NCBI GenBank assembly: GCA_002354055.1
Contig: DEKW01000007.1
Coordinates: 1 to 64,000 of the forward strand
DNA length: 64,000 nucleotides
Reading direction: 5' to 3'
From: Bacteroidales bacterium UBA2712
Lineage (GTDB): Bacteria > Bacteroidota > Bacteroidia > Bacteroidales > Paludibacteraceae
The position numbers and the translations under genes were made by a program. Position 1 is the stretch's first letter. Each line of letters begins with the position of its first letter. The notes beneath the pieces are model-generated. The model searched no databases, was not told the origin of the DNA, and saw nothing but the letters and a program-made list of their open reading frames with translations. Shown piece after piece: positions 25,286 to 35,500 of the stretch.

Positions 25286-26518
25286 GTGATTGAGATTAAA
25301 CCATACATAGAGCATGCGGTGCTGGTGGGTCTGATAACGCCGAGCCAGCCGGAAGACAGAACGAAAGAGTACCTGGATGAGTTGGCTTTTCTCGCCGATA
25401 CGCACGGCATTGTGCCGGTCAAGCGCTTCACGCAACGACTCGACCAACCGAACACCGCCACCTATGTCGGCGAAGGCAAACTCGAAGAGATAGACCAATA
25501 TATCGCTGAGCATCATCCTATAGATGTGGTGATCTTCGATGACGAACTCTCGCCGCGGCAGATACGCAACATAGAGAAAGCGCTTAATCATAAAGGTCAG
25601 CCTGATGTCCGCGTCATTGACCGCACGATATTGATTTTGGAGATCTTCCTGCAGCGTGCGCAGACGAGTTACGCGAAGACGCAGGTGGAGATGGCGCATT
25701 TGCAGTATATGTTACCCCGTTTGACGAGGATGTGGAGTCACCTGGACCGTCAGCGCGGTGGTGGCGGTACGAACCGTGGTATGGGTGAGACGCAGATAGA
25801 GGCGGACAAGCGCGTCATCGGTCAGCGTATCGCGTTGTTGCGTGAGCAGCTGAAGACCATCGACAAACAGATGGCGACCCAGCGTCAGCACCGAGGAAAG
25901 ATGGTTCGCGTGGCGTTAGTAGGGTACACGAACGTGGGTAAGAGTACGCTCATGAACCTGCTCTCCAAATCCGAGGTCTTCGCGGAGAACAAACTCTTCG
26001 CGACGCTCGACACGACGGTGCGGAAGGTGACGATCGAGAACCTGCCGTTCCTGCTGAGCGACACGGTAGGGTTCATCCGCAAGCTGCCGCACCACTTGGT
26101 GGAGTCCTTCAAATCCACTCTGGACGAGGTGCGCGAGGCGGATCTGCTGGTGCACGTAGTCGATATCAGCCACCCGAATTTTGAGGAGCAGTACGAGGTC
26201 GTGGAGCAGACGATAAGGGAGATATGCAAAGAGGAGAAGCCGACGATTGTGGTGTTTAACAAGATCGATAACTTCTCGTACGTCCCGAAAGAGGAGGACG
26301 ACCTGACGCCGATGCAAAGGGAGAACTACTCGTTGGCGGATTTGCAGAAGACTTGGATGGCGCGGCTGGGCGAGGACGCGATCTTCATCTCCGCGCGCAA
26401 CAAAGAGAATATCGACGCGCTGCGTGCGTTGCTGTACGACCGTATCAAGGCGATTCACGTGAAGCGGTATCCGTATAATGATTTTCTTTTCCAGAACTAC
26501 GAAGAGACAGATAATTAA
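25286..26518 (+). CDS. hflX: GTPase HflX
   Basis: HflX is a ribosome-associated GTPase that splits stalled or heat-damaged 70S ribosomes. The 410-residue protein has the N-terminal HflX domain (AVLVGLITPS, YVGEGKLEEI, DDELSPRQIRNIEKAL), the linker GGGGTNRGMGETQIE, and the G domain: P-loop GYTNVGKS (213-220), DTVGF and NKID. The GTG start at 25286 fits the family N-terminus (about 10 residues before AVLVG) and lies 4 bases after the -7 box. Confidence 0.95.
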   Translation: MIEIKPYIEHAVLVGLITPSQPEDRTKEYLDELAFLADTHGIVPVKRFTQRLDQPNTATYVGEGKLEEIDQYIAEHHPIDVVIFDDELSPRQIRNIEKALNHKGQPDVRVIDRTILILEIFLQRAQTSYAKTQVEMAHLQYMLPRLTRMWSHLDRQRGGGGTNRGMGETQIEADKRVIGQRIALLREQLKTIDKQMATQRQHRGKMVRVALVGYTNVGKSTLMNLLSKSEVFAENKLFATLDTTVRKVTIENLPFLLSDTVGFIRKLPHHLVESFKSTLDEVREADLLVHVVDISHPNFEEQYEVVEQTIREICKEEKPTIVVFNKIDNFSYVPKEEDDLTPMQRENYSLADLQKTWMARLGEDAIFISARNKENIDALRALLYDRIKAIHVKRYPYNDFLFQNYEETDN

Positions 26519-26550
26519 CAATATAGTTTAACTTTAAAAATTTTACCATT

Positions 26551-28338
26551 ATGAATGAAGAATTGAAACAAGTAATGGCCGTAGCCGAGGCTTGGACGAA
26601 AGAGCCGTTTGACGCTGAGACCCGCGCACAAGTGAAGGCGATGATGGAGGCAGAGGACAAGACCGAGCTCATCGATGCTTTCTATCGCACCCTCGAGTTC
26701 GGTACGGGCGGTCTGCGCGGCATCATGGGTCCGGGTACGAACCGCATGAACAAGTACATCGTTGCGATGGCAACGCAGGGCTATGCTAATTATATGCTCA
26801 AGGTCCAGAAAGAAGGCGGTTTTGAGCACGTGCAGGACGGTCGCGTAGCAGTTGTCGTAGGTCACGACTGCCGTAATAACGGTCGGCTCTTTGCGGAGAC
26901 GGTAGCCAATATCTTCTCTGCGAACGGCATCAAGGTGTATCTGTTTGAGAGCCTGCGTCCGACGCCGGAGGTGAGCTTCGCTATCCGGCATCTGAAATGT
27001 CAGGGCGGTGTGAACGTGACGGCTTCTCATAACCCGAAAGAATACAACGGTTACAAGGCCTACTGGGAGGACGGTTCGCAGGTGCTGCAGCCGCATGACC
27101 AGGGTATCATCGACGAAGTGAACAAAGTGACCCTCGCGGATGTCAAATGGGAGGCGAACAAGGACCTCATCGAGATCATCGGCGGCGAGATGGACTACGA
27201 CTACATGATGGCGGTTAAGTCAGTCATGATTGATCAGGACTCCATCCTTCGTCAGAAAGACCTCAATATCGTCTATACCCCGATGCACGGTGCCGGTCGT
27301 CAGATCGTGCCGATGTGTCTCCGCTCCTGGGGATTCCAGAATATCCACGTAGTACCGGAGCAGATGGTGATCGACGGTAATTTCCCGACGGTCGTTTCCC
27401 CGAACCCCGAGAACGCTGAGGCGATGACGCTTGGTATGAAACTCGGTACGAAGTTGGGCGCCGACCTCGTTATCGCTTCCGACCCGGACGCGGACCGTAT
27501 AGCCATCGTCTGCCGCAACGACAAGGACGAGTGGGTCATCATCAACGGTAACCAGACCAATATCATGTTCCACTACTACATCATCAATAACATGAAGCGT
27601 CTGGGCAAGATGCGTCCTGACATGTATATCGTCAAGACCATCGTGACCTCGGAGTTGATTCGTAAGATCGCTGATGCACAAGGCGTCACCCTCACCGACG
27701 AGTACACCGGCTTCAAGTGGATCGCCAACCGCATCCGTATGTGGGAAGGCAAACGCAAATATATCGGTGGCGGTGAGGAGTCCTTCGGCTTCCTGCCGTA
27801 CGACGCTGTCCGCGATAAATGTTCGCCTTCGGCTATCTGCTTGATCTGCGAGATCGCAGCATACGCGAAGGACAACGGCATGACGCTGTACGACTATCTG
27901 CTGAAGATCTACGCCGACTATGGCTTCCAACGCGAGACGACGATTAATGTCGTTCGTCCGGGTAAGACCGGCGCTGAGGAAATCCAGCAGATGATGAAGG
28001 ACTACCGTGCCAACGCGCCGAAAGAGATCGCCGGCGAGAAGGTATGCCTCATCAAGGACTATAAGACCCTCAAGCAATGCAAACTCGAGAACGGCGAGTG
28101 GAAAGAGAGCGACATCGAGATGCCGCTTAACGCGACGAGCAATGTGCTGCAGTACTTCACCGAGGGCGGTCTCAAAGTCTCCGTTCGTCCGTCGGGTACG
28201 GAGCCGAAGATCAAGTTCTATTTCGAGATCCCGGTCAAGACCGAGATCGGCAAACCCTTCACCGGTGCCGACTACGAGCGCTGCACCGCCGAGGCGGAAG
28301 CTCGCGTTCCCGAGATCAAGAAGAGCCTCGGACTCTAA
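26551..28338 (+). CDS. Phosphoglucomutase / phosphomannomutase
   Basis: This 595-residue alpha-D-phosphohexomutase interconverts hexose 1- and 6-phosphates for sugar-nucleotide and glycogen routes. The active-site phosphoserine loop is TASHNPKEYNGYK (Ser159), the Mg site is SDPDADRIA, the sugar loop is GGGEESFGF and the phosphate loop is RPSGTEPKIKF. The length and GTGGLRGIMGPGTNRMN fit the long PGM/PMM subgroup common in Bacteroidetes. It starts 32 bases after hflX with no separate promoter seen, and is followed by a CTAG repeat cluster and a strong terminator. Confidence 0.92.
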   Translation: MNEELKQVMAVAEAWTKEPFDAETRAQVKAMMEAEDKTELIDAFYRTLEFGTGGLRGIMGPGTNRMNKYIVAMATQGYANYMLKVQKEGGFEHVQDGRVAVVVGHDCRNNGRLFAETVANIFSANGIKVYLFESLRPTPEVSFAIRHLKCQGGVNVTASHNPKEYNGYKAYWEDGSQVLQPHDQGIIDEVNKVTLADVKWEANKDLIEIIGGEMDYDYMMAVKSVMIDQDSILRQKDLNIVYTPMHGAGRQIVPMCLRSWGFQNIHVVPEQMVIDGNFPTVVSPNPENAEAMTLGMKLGTKLGADLVIASDPDADRIAIVCRNDKDEWVIINGNQTNIMFHYYIINNMKRLGKMRPDMYIVKTIVTSELIRKIADAQGVTLTDEYTGFKWIANRIRMWEGKRKYIGGGEESFGFLPYDAVRDKCSPSAICLICEIAAYAKDNGMTLYDYLLKIYADYGFQRETTINVVRPGKTGAEEIQQMMKDYRANAPKEIAGEKVCLIKDYKTLKQCKLENGEWKESDIEMPLNATSNVLQYFTEGGLKVSVRPSGTEPKIKFYFEIPVKTEIGKPFTGADYERCTAEAEARVPEIKKSLGL

Positions 28339-28341
28339 GGA

Positions 28342-28400
28342 CGACTAAGATACTAAGGTTCTAGTATCCTAGTATCCTAGGTCTCCTAGTATCCCTAGCC
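28342..28400. repeat. CTAG-rich intergenic repeat
   Basis: Repeats of the type TATCCTAG and TACTAAG run between the phosphoglucomutase stop and its terminator, with five CTAG words in about 60 bases. Similar clusters lie at 56104-56141 and 58900-58937. Confidence 0.7.
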
Positions 28401-28412
28401 TTTTATAAAAAA

Positions 28413-28439
28413 GGTACGCGCGCCCGCGCGTACCTTTTT
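28413..28439. terminator. Strong intrinsic terminator
   Basis: GGTACGCGC-4-GCGCGTACC followed by TTTTT and preceded by AAAAAA, so it could work in both directions. It closes the hflX-phosphoglucomutase unit. Confidence 0.9.
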
Positions 28440-28473
28440 CGTCTCCTTCCACCTTTCGCCTTTTCATCCCCTT

Positions 28474-28579
28474 CTCGCGCATTTTTGCGCGAGCCCTTTC
28501 TTTGTTCATTGCGTCCGGATTTTATCCGGACACGGCTCCGCCGTCTTGTATGTCTGTTTCCGGCGGATTGCATCCGCCG
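28474..28579. repeat. Palindromic array A (four small hairpins)
   Basis: Four compact palindromes with 3-4 base loops follow each other: CTCGCGCA/TGCGCGAG (28474), GTCCGGAT/ATCCGGAC (28512), ACGGC/GCCGT (28532) and GGCGGAT/ATCCGCC (28562). The words CTTGTATGTCTGTT separate the last two. The array covers the 3' end of the gene at 28522. Array B at 29343 repeats the first hairpin and the spacer. Confidence 0.8.
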
Positions 28580-28974
28580 TTTTCCTTCATCTCCCTATAT
28601 ATCTGCACATACACATACGTGTACAGACTCCCGTACCCTTTTTCGCCTTCTTTTATTCCGGCACGATACGCTTGAAACCGCTCCTGCCACTCCTTCGCCT
28701 CGGCTACTGCCTCGGCGGAACACTCCTCCGGCTTGCGGGCGGCTTTTTCGATGGCGTGAGCCCGTTTCTGGGCTGCCTTGATCAACTCCCTGTTTAGGGT
28801 AGCCCCCGCAGACCATTCCCCCTCATGTTTCTGCATGAAATAAATCTGGTGTTCGCTCCCGCTCCCTTTCCGGTGACGCGACACCAGACGCATACCGTGG
28901 CTCTCGCCGTATTTCTTGCTGTCCAGAGCCCCCGTCAGTTGATCTACAACTACATGATACTTTACCTTTCCCAT
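28522..28974 (-). CDS. Unrecognised protein, NRELIK/YVYV family
   Basis: This 150-residue protein is the second member of the family seen at 19840-20541. The shared core is NRELIKAAQKRAHAIEK, W-ERF--Y, then YTYVYVQIYREMKE. The N-terminal half (VKYHVVVDQLTGALDSKKYG, basic RHRKG) is its own. No signal peptide or membrane helix is seen. I preferred the ATG at 28974 (MGKVKYHV) over one 19 codons upstream, because the upstream part reads through the GTAGAAAGAC repeats. The last 18 or so residues (GGCNPPETDIQDGG) are encoded by palindromic array A, which has thus shaped the C-terminus. Function is unknown. Confidence 0.65.
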   Translation of the reverse strand: MGKVKYHVVVDQLTGALDSKKYGESHGMRLVSRHRKGSGSEHQIYFMQKHEGEWSAGATLNRELIKAAQKRAHAIEKAARKPEECSAEAVAEAKEWQERFQAYRAGIKEGEKGYGSLYTYVYVQIYREMKENGGCNPPETDIQDGGAVSG

Positions 28975-28984
28975 AGTAATAATT

Positions 28985-29118
28985 TTTTTGTCTATAGTCT
29001 TTCTACTTTTTTCTTTGAGTGGCTTCGCCACGGTCTTTCTACTTTGAGCGCAGCGGTCTTTTTCTACTCGGATGCATAGTGAGCTAGACGATACCTAGAC
29101 CATACATAGACGATATAA
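28985..29118 (-). repeat. Repeat-built 5' UTR
   Basis: On the transcribed minus strand there are three GTCTA-type 11-base units (29082-29118, TAGACGATACC on plus) and three GTAGAAAGAC-type units with small hairpins between them (about 28990-29070, including GTGGC-5-GCCAC and AGACCGCTGCGCT). They lie between the promoter at 29195 and the start at 28974. Confidence 0.65.
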
Positions 29119-29194
29119 ACTACGTCACAGGCACATCACTCTCCTGTCCTTTACCTCTGCAACCCCCACTTGTCCGTTTTTTTCTTTCCCGCTG

Positions 29195-29225
29195 CAAAGA
29201 TACAAAAAAAATCTGAGATATGCAA
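29195..29225 (-). promoter_or_regulatory. Bacteroidetes-type promoter for the 150-residue gene
   Basis: TTG (29225-29223), 20 bases, TATCTTTG (29202-29195), minus strand. It predicts a 5' UTR of about 215 bases. The stretch 29226-29342 holds one CGGCG/CGCCG hairpin (about 29305-29325) and no gene. Confidence 0.82.
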
Positions 29226-29342
29226 ATTTAGTTCCCATTTCCAGTGAAAGATCCGCCACTGTATTATGTCCCCGACACGCGGCATAAACTGCGTATCACA
29301 AAAACCGGCGAGGTTACCCCCGCCGATTTCCTTTGTTCCCTT

Positions 29343-29533
29343 CTCGCGCATTCTTGCGCGAGTTTTCTTTCTTGGCACTTTCGCGGGATATAATCCCGCT
29401 TGACTGTGTCTTTTTCCGCGGAATTTTATTCCGCTTTTATTTTCTTCTTTTTCAGGGCAATCCGATTGCCCGCCTTGTATGTCCGTTCCCGCAGAATTAT
29501 ATTCCGCCCGCCGCACGCTGCATTGATGCAGCG
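29343..29533. repeat. Palindromic array B (six small hairpins)
   Basis: Six short hairpins with 2-4 base loops occur in series: CTCGCGCA/TGCGCGAG (29343), GCGGGAT/ATCCCGC (29383), GCGGAAT/ATTCCGC (29418), GGGCAAT/ATTGCCC (29455), GCAGAAT/ATTCCGC (29490, one mismatch) and GCTGCAT/ATGCAGC (29518). CTTGTATGTCCGTT separates two of them, as in array A. The array begins just past the stop (29543) of the giant FG-GAP gene. Confidence 0.82.
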
Positions 29534-29542
29534 TCATCCGCC

Positions 29543-32500
29543 TTACCTCACTTCCTGCCCGGTGATGCTATATACCTTCTCCCCGCGGAGAATGACTATT
29601 TGACCGTCACGGAGTACCTTTGTACAAGATACTTGGTTGCTTGTTACCGGGTCTATTCCTTGTTCTGCGTTGCGTCGGTCCACGACGTTGCTTCGTCCGC
29701 TCAGGGCAGCCGCGGGTGCTTTCGCCTTGCCCGGAGCGTTAGCCGCAGCGGAGAGCACGTATTCGATTGCATAATAAGGTTCGCTATCCGCGGGAGCTTG
29801 GTCGGTATAAGAGGTGTTGGACGCCGCTACGGAAGCTATCTGCGCGAGGCTTGCCGGCGTGGCACCGCGGAGGATGTTATAGGAGGCTATAGCGGCACCC
29901 TCGTAGGCGTTCCAGATGAGGTTGAACGTGCCGTTCGTCACACCGCGGTTGATCGTCAGGTGAACCGTCTTATGGATCCTACTCTCGGGCGACTTGGCAT
30001 TAGCGGTGGTGATACCCGTAATGCGGTACCGCTCGGCTTTCTGCGAAGCATCGGAGGTGTTGTCGGTATAAGTACCGGCGGAAGCCGCAGCCGAACCGAT
30101 GAGTTGGAAGTCATTAAGACTGTTACCCTCCTTATAGACGTTGACGGAAGCGAAAGCATCGGCATTCGTCCAATTGATGACATTATGTCCGTTGGCGTCG
30201 GTGGTAACGAGAGTGATTACAGGTATGTCGGTGGACGGCATGACGGTCACAGGCTGCGCGAAACGTACGGAGCAGCCGTTGGCATTCGTCACCTCCAGAT
30301 AGAGGGTCACGTTATGCCCGACGAGCGAACCGTTAGTCCCTGCTTTCCGTACAGCCGTTACGTTGAGTCCATTTGCTGTAAGGCGGTAGTCGAGACGCAG
30401 GACAGCACTGCCCCCGGCAGGCGCGGTGCTGGGCAGTTGTACGCCGGAGGCGGTAACCGGATAAGCCTCGTCGTAGTCGTCAATGAGCGCGTACCATTTA
30501 TAGGTTACACCCTCGGGCACGGTAGCCGCAGCGGCTGTCCCCTCGTAGAGGACGGTCGGCAGCACTACGTCGAGTGCGCTCGGGTCGTTGATGGCGATGG
30601 TACGTGTGTACGTCTCGCCGTTGAGCGTGAGGGTGATCGTCTTGTTGCCGCCCTGATGGTCATACGGCCAATAGACGGTATAGGGGCCGAAGCCGGAACC
30701 CTCTACCACCGTTGCGCCGTCCCAGTTCCACACCGGCGTGCCGGTGGTCTCTGCGCCGCGGTAGGAAACGGTCACATACTTGTCCGCACAAGCGGAAGCG
30801 GGAGCCTCTATCGGACTGCGGGTCACGTTAGCCACCACCGCCTCGGTAAAGAGCGAGAGTTGGTTCTGGCGATCCAGCGCCTGGATAGCTATCTCGTAGT
30901 TGCCGGCCCTCAGATAAGTCGTCGGAATAAGGAACTGAGTAGCCTCGATATAGTCATAATCCGGCAGGTACGCGGCGGTGGTATTCAGTCCGTTCTGCGG
31001 GGAGATGAGCCATGTAGCCGCGCCTTGCTGCTTGACGGCGAGGTTATAGCGCATCAGGTTAGCCGGCGTGTGGTCATCGACCGCCGCATCCCATGTGATG
31101 AGCAGTCCTTCGTTTGTCATCGAAGCTTGGATATTCGTCGGTGCAGCAGGGCGTTCGTCAGTCTGTGCTACAATCGGATAGAGTTGTGCTCCGTTGACTA
31201 ACAATCGGCGGTCACCGGCTGCTACATCTACCGGTTGTACGGAACCTCCGTATTCCGATGCGTCCGGAATGATGAATCCGTGCGAGAGCAGTCCTTCCGC
31301 ACCCATATACCATACATAAGTGCCCGTGTGATTTTCGCCTGCAGCAGGGTTCTTGACTGCCGCCACAAGGTCAGGATAGCCGTTATTATCGAGGTCAGCG
31401 AGTTTGGAAAGCGTTTCGTAACTGTAATTCAAAGCCTCGCTATTCGGCATTTTCTGAGGAGCAGAGAACGACTGGTTGGCGTTGTTCCAAAGGACAGCCA
31501 GGTAATCCTGCTCAGCTTCAGACATACTCGTAGGACGGAAGATGAGGTCCAAATAGCCGTCTCCGTTCAGGTCTGCTAACTGCATTCCATATCCCCAGAA
31601 ACTTTCTTCCAGCCCCTGCGAGAAAGGTATAGCGGCTTGCTCGAAATGCGCATTGCCGCGGTTGTAGAACAGATCCAGGCGGTTGTTATACGTGCCGTTA
31701 TCATTGCGGTGATAAGCGGCAATATCGGTAAATCCGTCGCGGTCGAAGTCGGCAAACAGTACGTTGTTTCCAACTTGTCCCAAGATACTTTGGAACAATT
31801 CTTCATCGCCGGTGACGGTGAACTGTTTCCATTCGTTACCGCCGTTGCCGTCTAACTCAATGAGTTGGTAGTGGTTGGACGGGTTCATCATCAGGTTGTC
31901 ATACAGACCGTTGTGCGTCATGTCGCTATAGAATGAATTACCGGAGTAATTATCCTCCGGATACGTGCCGCTCCGGTTGTAGTCGAACAGATAGAGCAGG
32001 TTGTCGTCGTCCTGCCGTGCCGTAAGGGTCGGTTGGGTAGCGTCGTGATAAAGAATGCCGTACGAAGGACTCCATGAGTTGCCCTCACGGAAGAGCAAAT
32101 CTAACATGCCGTCCCGATTGTAGTCATACCAGCGGATATAGGATGCGTCGTCGGATTGAACGGAGGAGGAGAGTATATTGGTATTCCAGAGCCCCGCGGC
32201 TTGGGCGAACAACTGGTCGGTAGTCACGCCCTCCATTACTACCATGGAGGCGTAAGTGCCGCTGTTATAACTGCTGCGCTTTATACCATCCATGCGACCG
32301 TCAAAGTTATAGTCCGCTACTGGCGCATCGAAAATATACTCGCGTTCATCGTTGTTTATGGTGAGCGGCTCACCCACACCGGCTGGCAGAACAGTTATCG
32401 TCACTGTAGCCGATGCCGTGCTGTTGTCGGGAGCCGTGATGGTGTGGGTGATGGTCTTCTCTCCGCCGGAGGTGAAGGACAACACCAGTTTGGAGCCGTC

Positions 32501-35500
32501 CGCTACATAGTCTCCGTCCTGTACCGTCCACGTATGGCTGTACCCTTCCGGCAGCGCCGTAAAGGTCAGTTCTACAGTCTCGTTGATATTGATGGAGCTG
32601 CGGTCAAGGGCAAACTCAACCGGCAGGTACGTATGTGCGGCAGTGGCTTCTTGCGACCAAGCCGAACCGCTATGCTGTGCGTCAATGGCTTGCACTGCAA
32701 CATATACCGTCGCGGGTGCGTACGTACGCAAATCAATAGTGTAAGAGTGCTCCTTGCCCATGTTACCGTCGAGGAAGTTACGGCGGCTACCGTCCGCATT
32801 GGCGTGGGCGGCGAGGATGTCGTTGCCGTCTGGAGTCGTGCCGATACGCAGGGCATAAGTGAGGTCAGCCGTGGCGGTCTTGTCGTCAACACCGTTGCCC
32901 CAAGTGATGGTCAGCAGACCGTTGTTATAAGCCAACTGCGGAGCTGCCGGTGCACTCGGTGCCTGGTTGGCTACTGCGTTTTCTATCGAATAGAGTTTCG
33001 TCGAACCGTAGTATGTTCCGCTTACCCAAATCTCCAGTTTGCCATCTCCATTCAGGTCCTCTGCATTAACGGGGTAGGCGGTAAATGGTTGCTTGGAACT
33101 ATCCCAATAGGTTTCACGCGTAATAGCATCCGTAGCTAAAACTTGCGGCGTGGTGTTGAAGCGCAAGCCGCTTTGACCTTTGATCCAAACAAGATTGTAT
33201 TTATTATTACTTGTCGGGTTGTAAGCCAAGAGATCATAGTACCCATCGCCGTCCAGGTCTTGCATCGCTACGAAAACCAACGCATTGGGGCCGTAGTTCT
33301 GCTCGGGTTGCTGCGTGAAAACTCCTTGTCCGTTATTGGTAAAGAAGCAAGTGTACGCATAGCCGGTGGCGTTGTTCTCCGCCGAGAAAGTAGCTAAGAT
33401 ATCCACGTCGCCGTCTTGGTCGAAATCATAGCAATGGACGATATTATCCGAGGTGGCATTCTGATAAAGTATCGTTTGGTTGAAGGTCTTCGTTGCTTTG
33501 TCGTAAATGACGGTGTATAACTTGGCTCCGGGGAAGACAAAATCTGTCACTCCGTCGTTATTCAGGTCGGCAGGAATGATAGCTCCGTTGGTAGTTGTCC
33601 ACACCCATTTGCCGTTATCCATATTGGTATAGATAATACCATTCTTCTCGTCAATGAGGTCCACTAATCCGTCGCCGTTGAGGTCGATAGCTTTGGTGGG
33701 AGCACTCACCGAACTGCCGCTACCAGGTGCTTTCTTCGGGTTGGAAGAATCGCGTCGCGGCGCACGCGATAAAGCCGCACCGCCCAGCATAGTCGGATAG
33801 GTATAGCGGGACACTTCACCCAACGAATAGTTCTGCGGGTTCTGGTATTGGTCTAACTCTTCCGATGTCATCTGTGCTACGAACTCATCCCAGGTGAACA
33901 CTTGCATTCGTTCTTCTTGGAACGAACCGTCAGGAAGCTGGTATGCAACGGCACCGTAATAGGCGGTTGCTCTATTGGACATCGTGAGCGATTGGTCAAG
34001 GATTAAGTAATCGATGCGTCCGTCGCAGTTGATATCCATGTTCGTTACCGCCAAACCGTCAATGCGCTCGCAGCCGTCCACTGTCTTAACGAAGGTACCG
34101 GCTCCGAAACTCGACAGATCCGCCTTGCCGTCGCCGTTAATATCCTCTACAAAGGCCACATTGGCATCGCCGAGGCCGGATTCTTCGCCTTTATACACAT
34201 AACTAACCTTTCCGTACAACTCTTGCAGTTGGAAATTCCCTGTGGCATCCGCTGTCAGTTGCAACGTAACATTGGTGGTATACTGCAAGTACCAAGTGTC
34301 TCCCGGAATCCACTCTTGTGTAGTCTTTTCCTCAACGATAGGCGCTTGTTTGAGACCATTTCCGCTAAAGTCGTACAGCGCCTCCGCGCGAGGCAGGTCG
34401 ATATAGATCGCATTGCCATCGCCGTTGACCTTACCGATATAAGGCACGTACCCGTCTATAAGACCCGTGTACAATTCGCCTCCTTGGTAAGGTATGACGA
34501 TTCCCTTTTGACCGAACGTGCCGTAAACGATAGCGGTGTCTCCTTGGCTCAGTTGCGTCGTGCTATAGAAGGGCGTATTATTTGGACCGTACATATGACA
34601 AGCTACCAGACGCGTGTCACCATGATCTTGACCATCTTCGGTCAGGATAAACGAGTACCTACCGTCGTTCTCCAATCCGAGGGCAGTCGTTTCATAGAAG
34701 ACGCCCTTTACGGCATAGGCTTCACCTCTTCGCAACCCTTCTTCTCCTTCTTCCCATTTTTCTCTTTCTACATCCGACTGTTGCAATAAAGTCGCCCATT
34801 CCGTCACCGTCATGATATTCGGGTCGTTGGGATCGAAGACAAACTGATATTGCGCCTGTATAGTCTGTGAGGTTTGGATATTGGTCAGCGGAGCACTCCA
34901 GCCCGTGAACACATGGAACGGCATAGTCGGTGCCGCCGGAGCCGTCACATCGCTACCGATGAGTACCAACTGCTCGCCAATCACATTCCCGAATAGGTCT
35001 GTGAAGGTCACTTTGGCATAGTTCGGGTCAAGCGTGTATTGCGCCTGTGTGGTGATGTCCGCGGTTACGTTCGTAAACGGCACACTCCATCCGCTGAACA
35101 CATAGCCCGTCACCGCCGGAGCCTCAGGAGCCGTAGCGGTACCGTTTTTCACGGTGTCCGTTTTGAGCACATTCCCGTCTTTGTCGAGGAAGGTGACAAG
35201 AGTCGGTGCCACGGAGGACAGCACCTCAAACCGCGTCACGCCCACTTCGTTGTCCCAGTTCGTGGTAGTGAGCGTAAGCGAGTTTGCCGCCCCTTTCCAT
35301 GTCGCCGCATTGCCGGTAACGGAGATCGTGCCGCTCGTGCAGATGGAACCCGCTACGCGCTGCGCGTCATCCGCATCGAGACACGTGAAACGCACCGTAC
35401 GGAAAGTCTCCGTGGCGCTGATGGCTATCGTATTACCCGCAAAAATGACTACCTTGCCTTCGCTTTTCGCCCATTCGGTAGCTTCTCTCGCGCGATCGCC

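Noticed and set aside
28474..29533. Palindrome arrays as a CRISPR
   Set aside because: The repeats differ in sequence from hairpin to hairpin, spacers are not uniform, and no cas gene is near.
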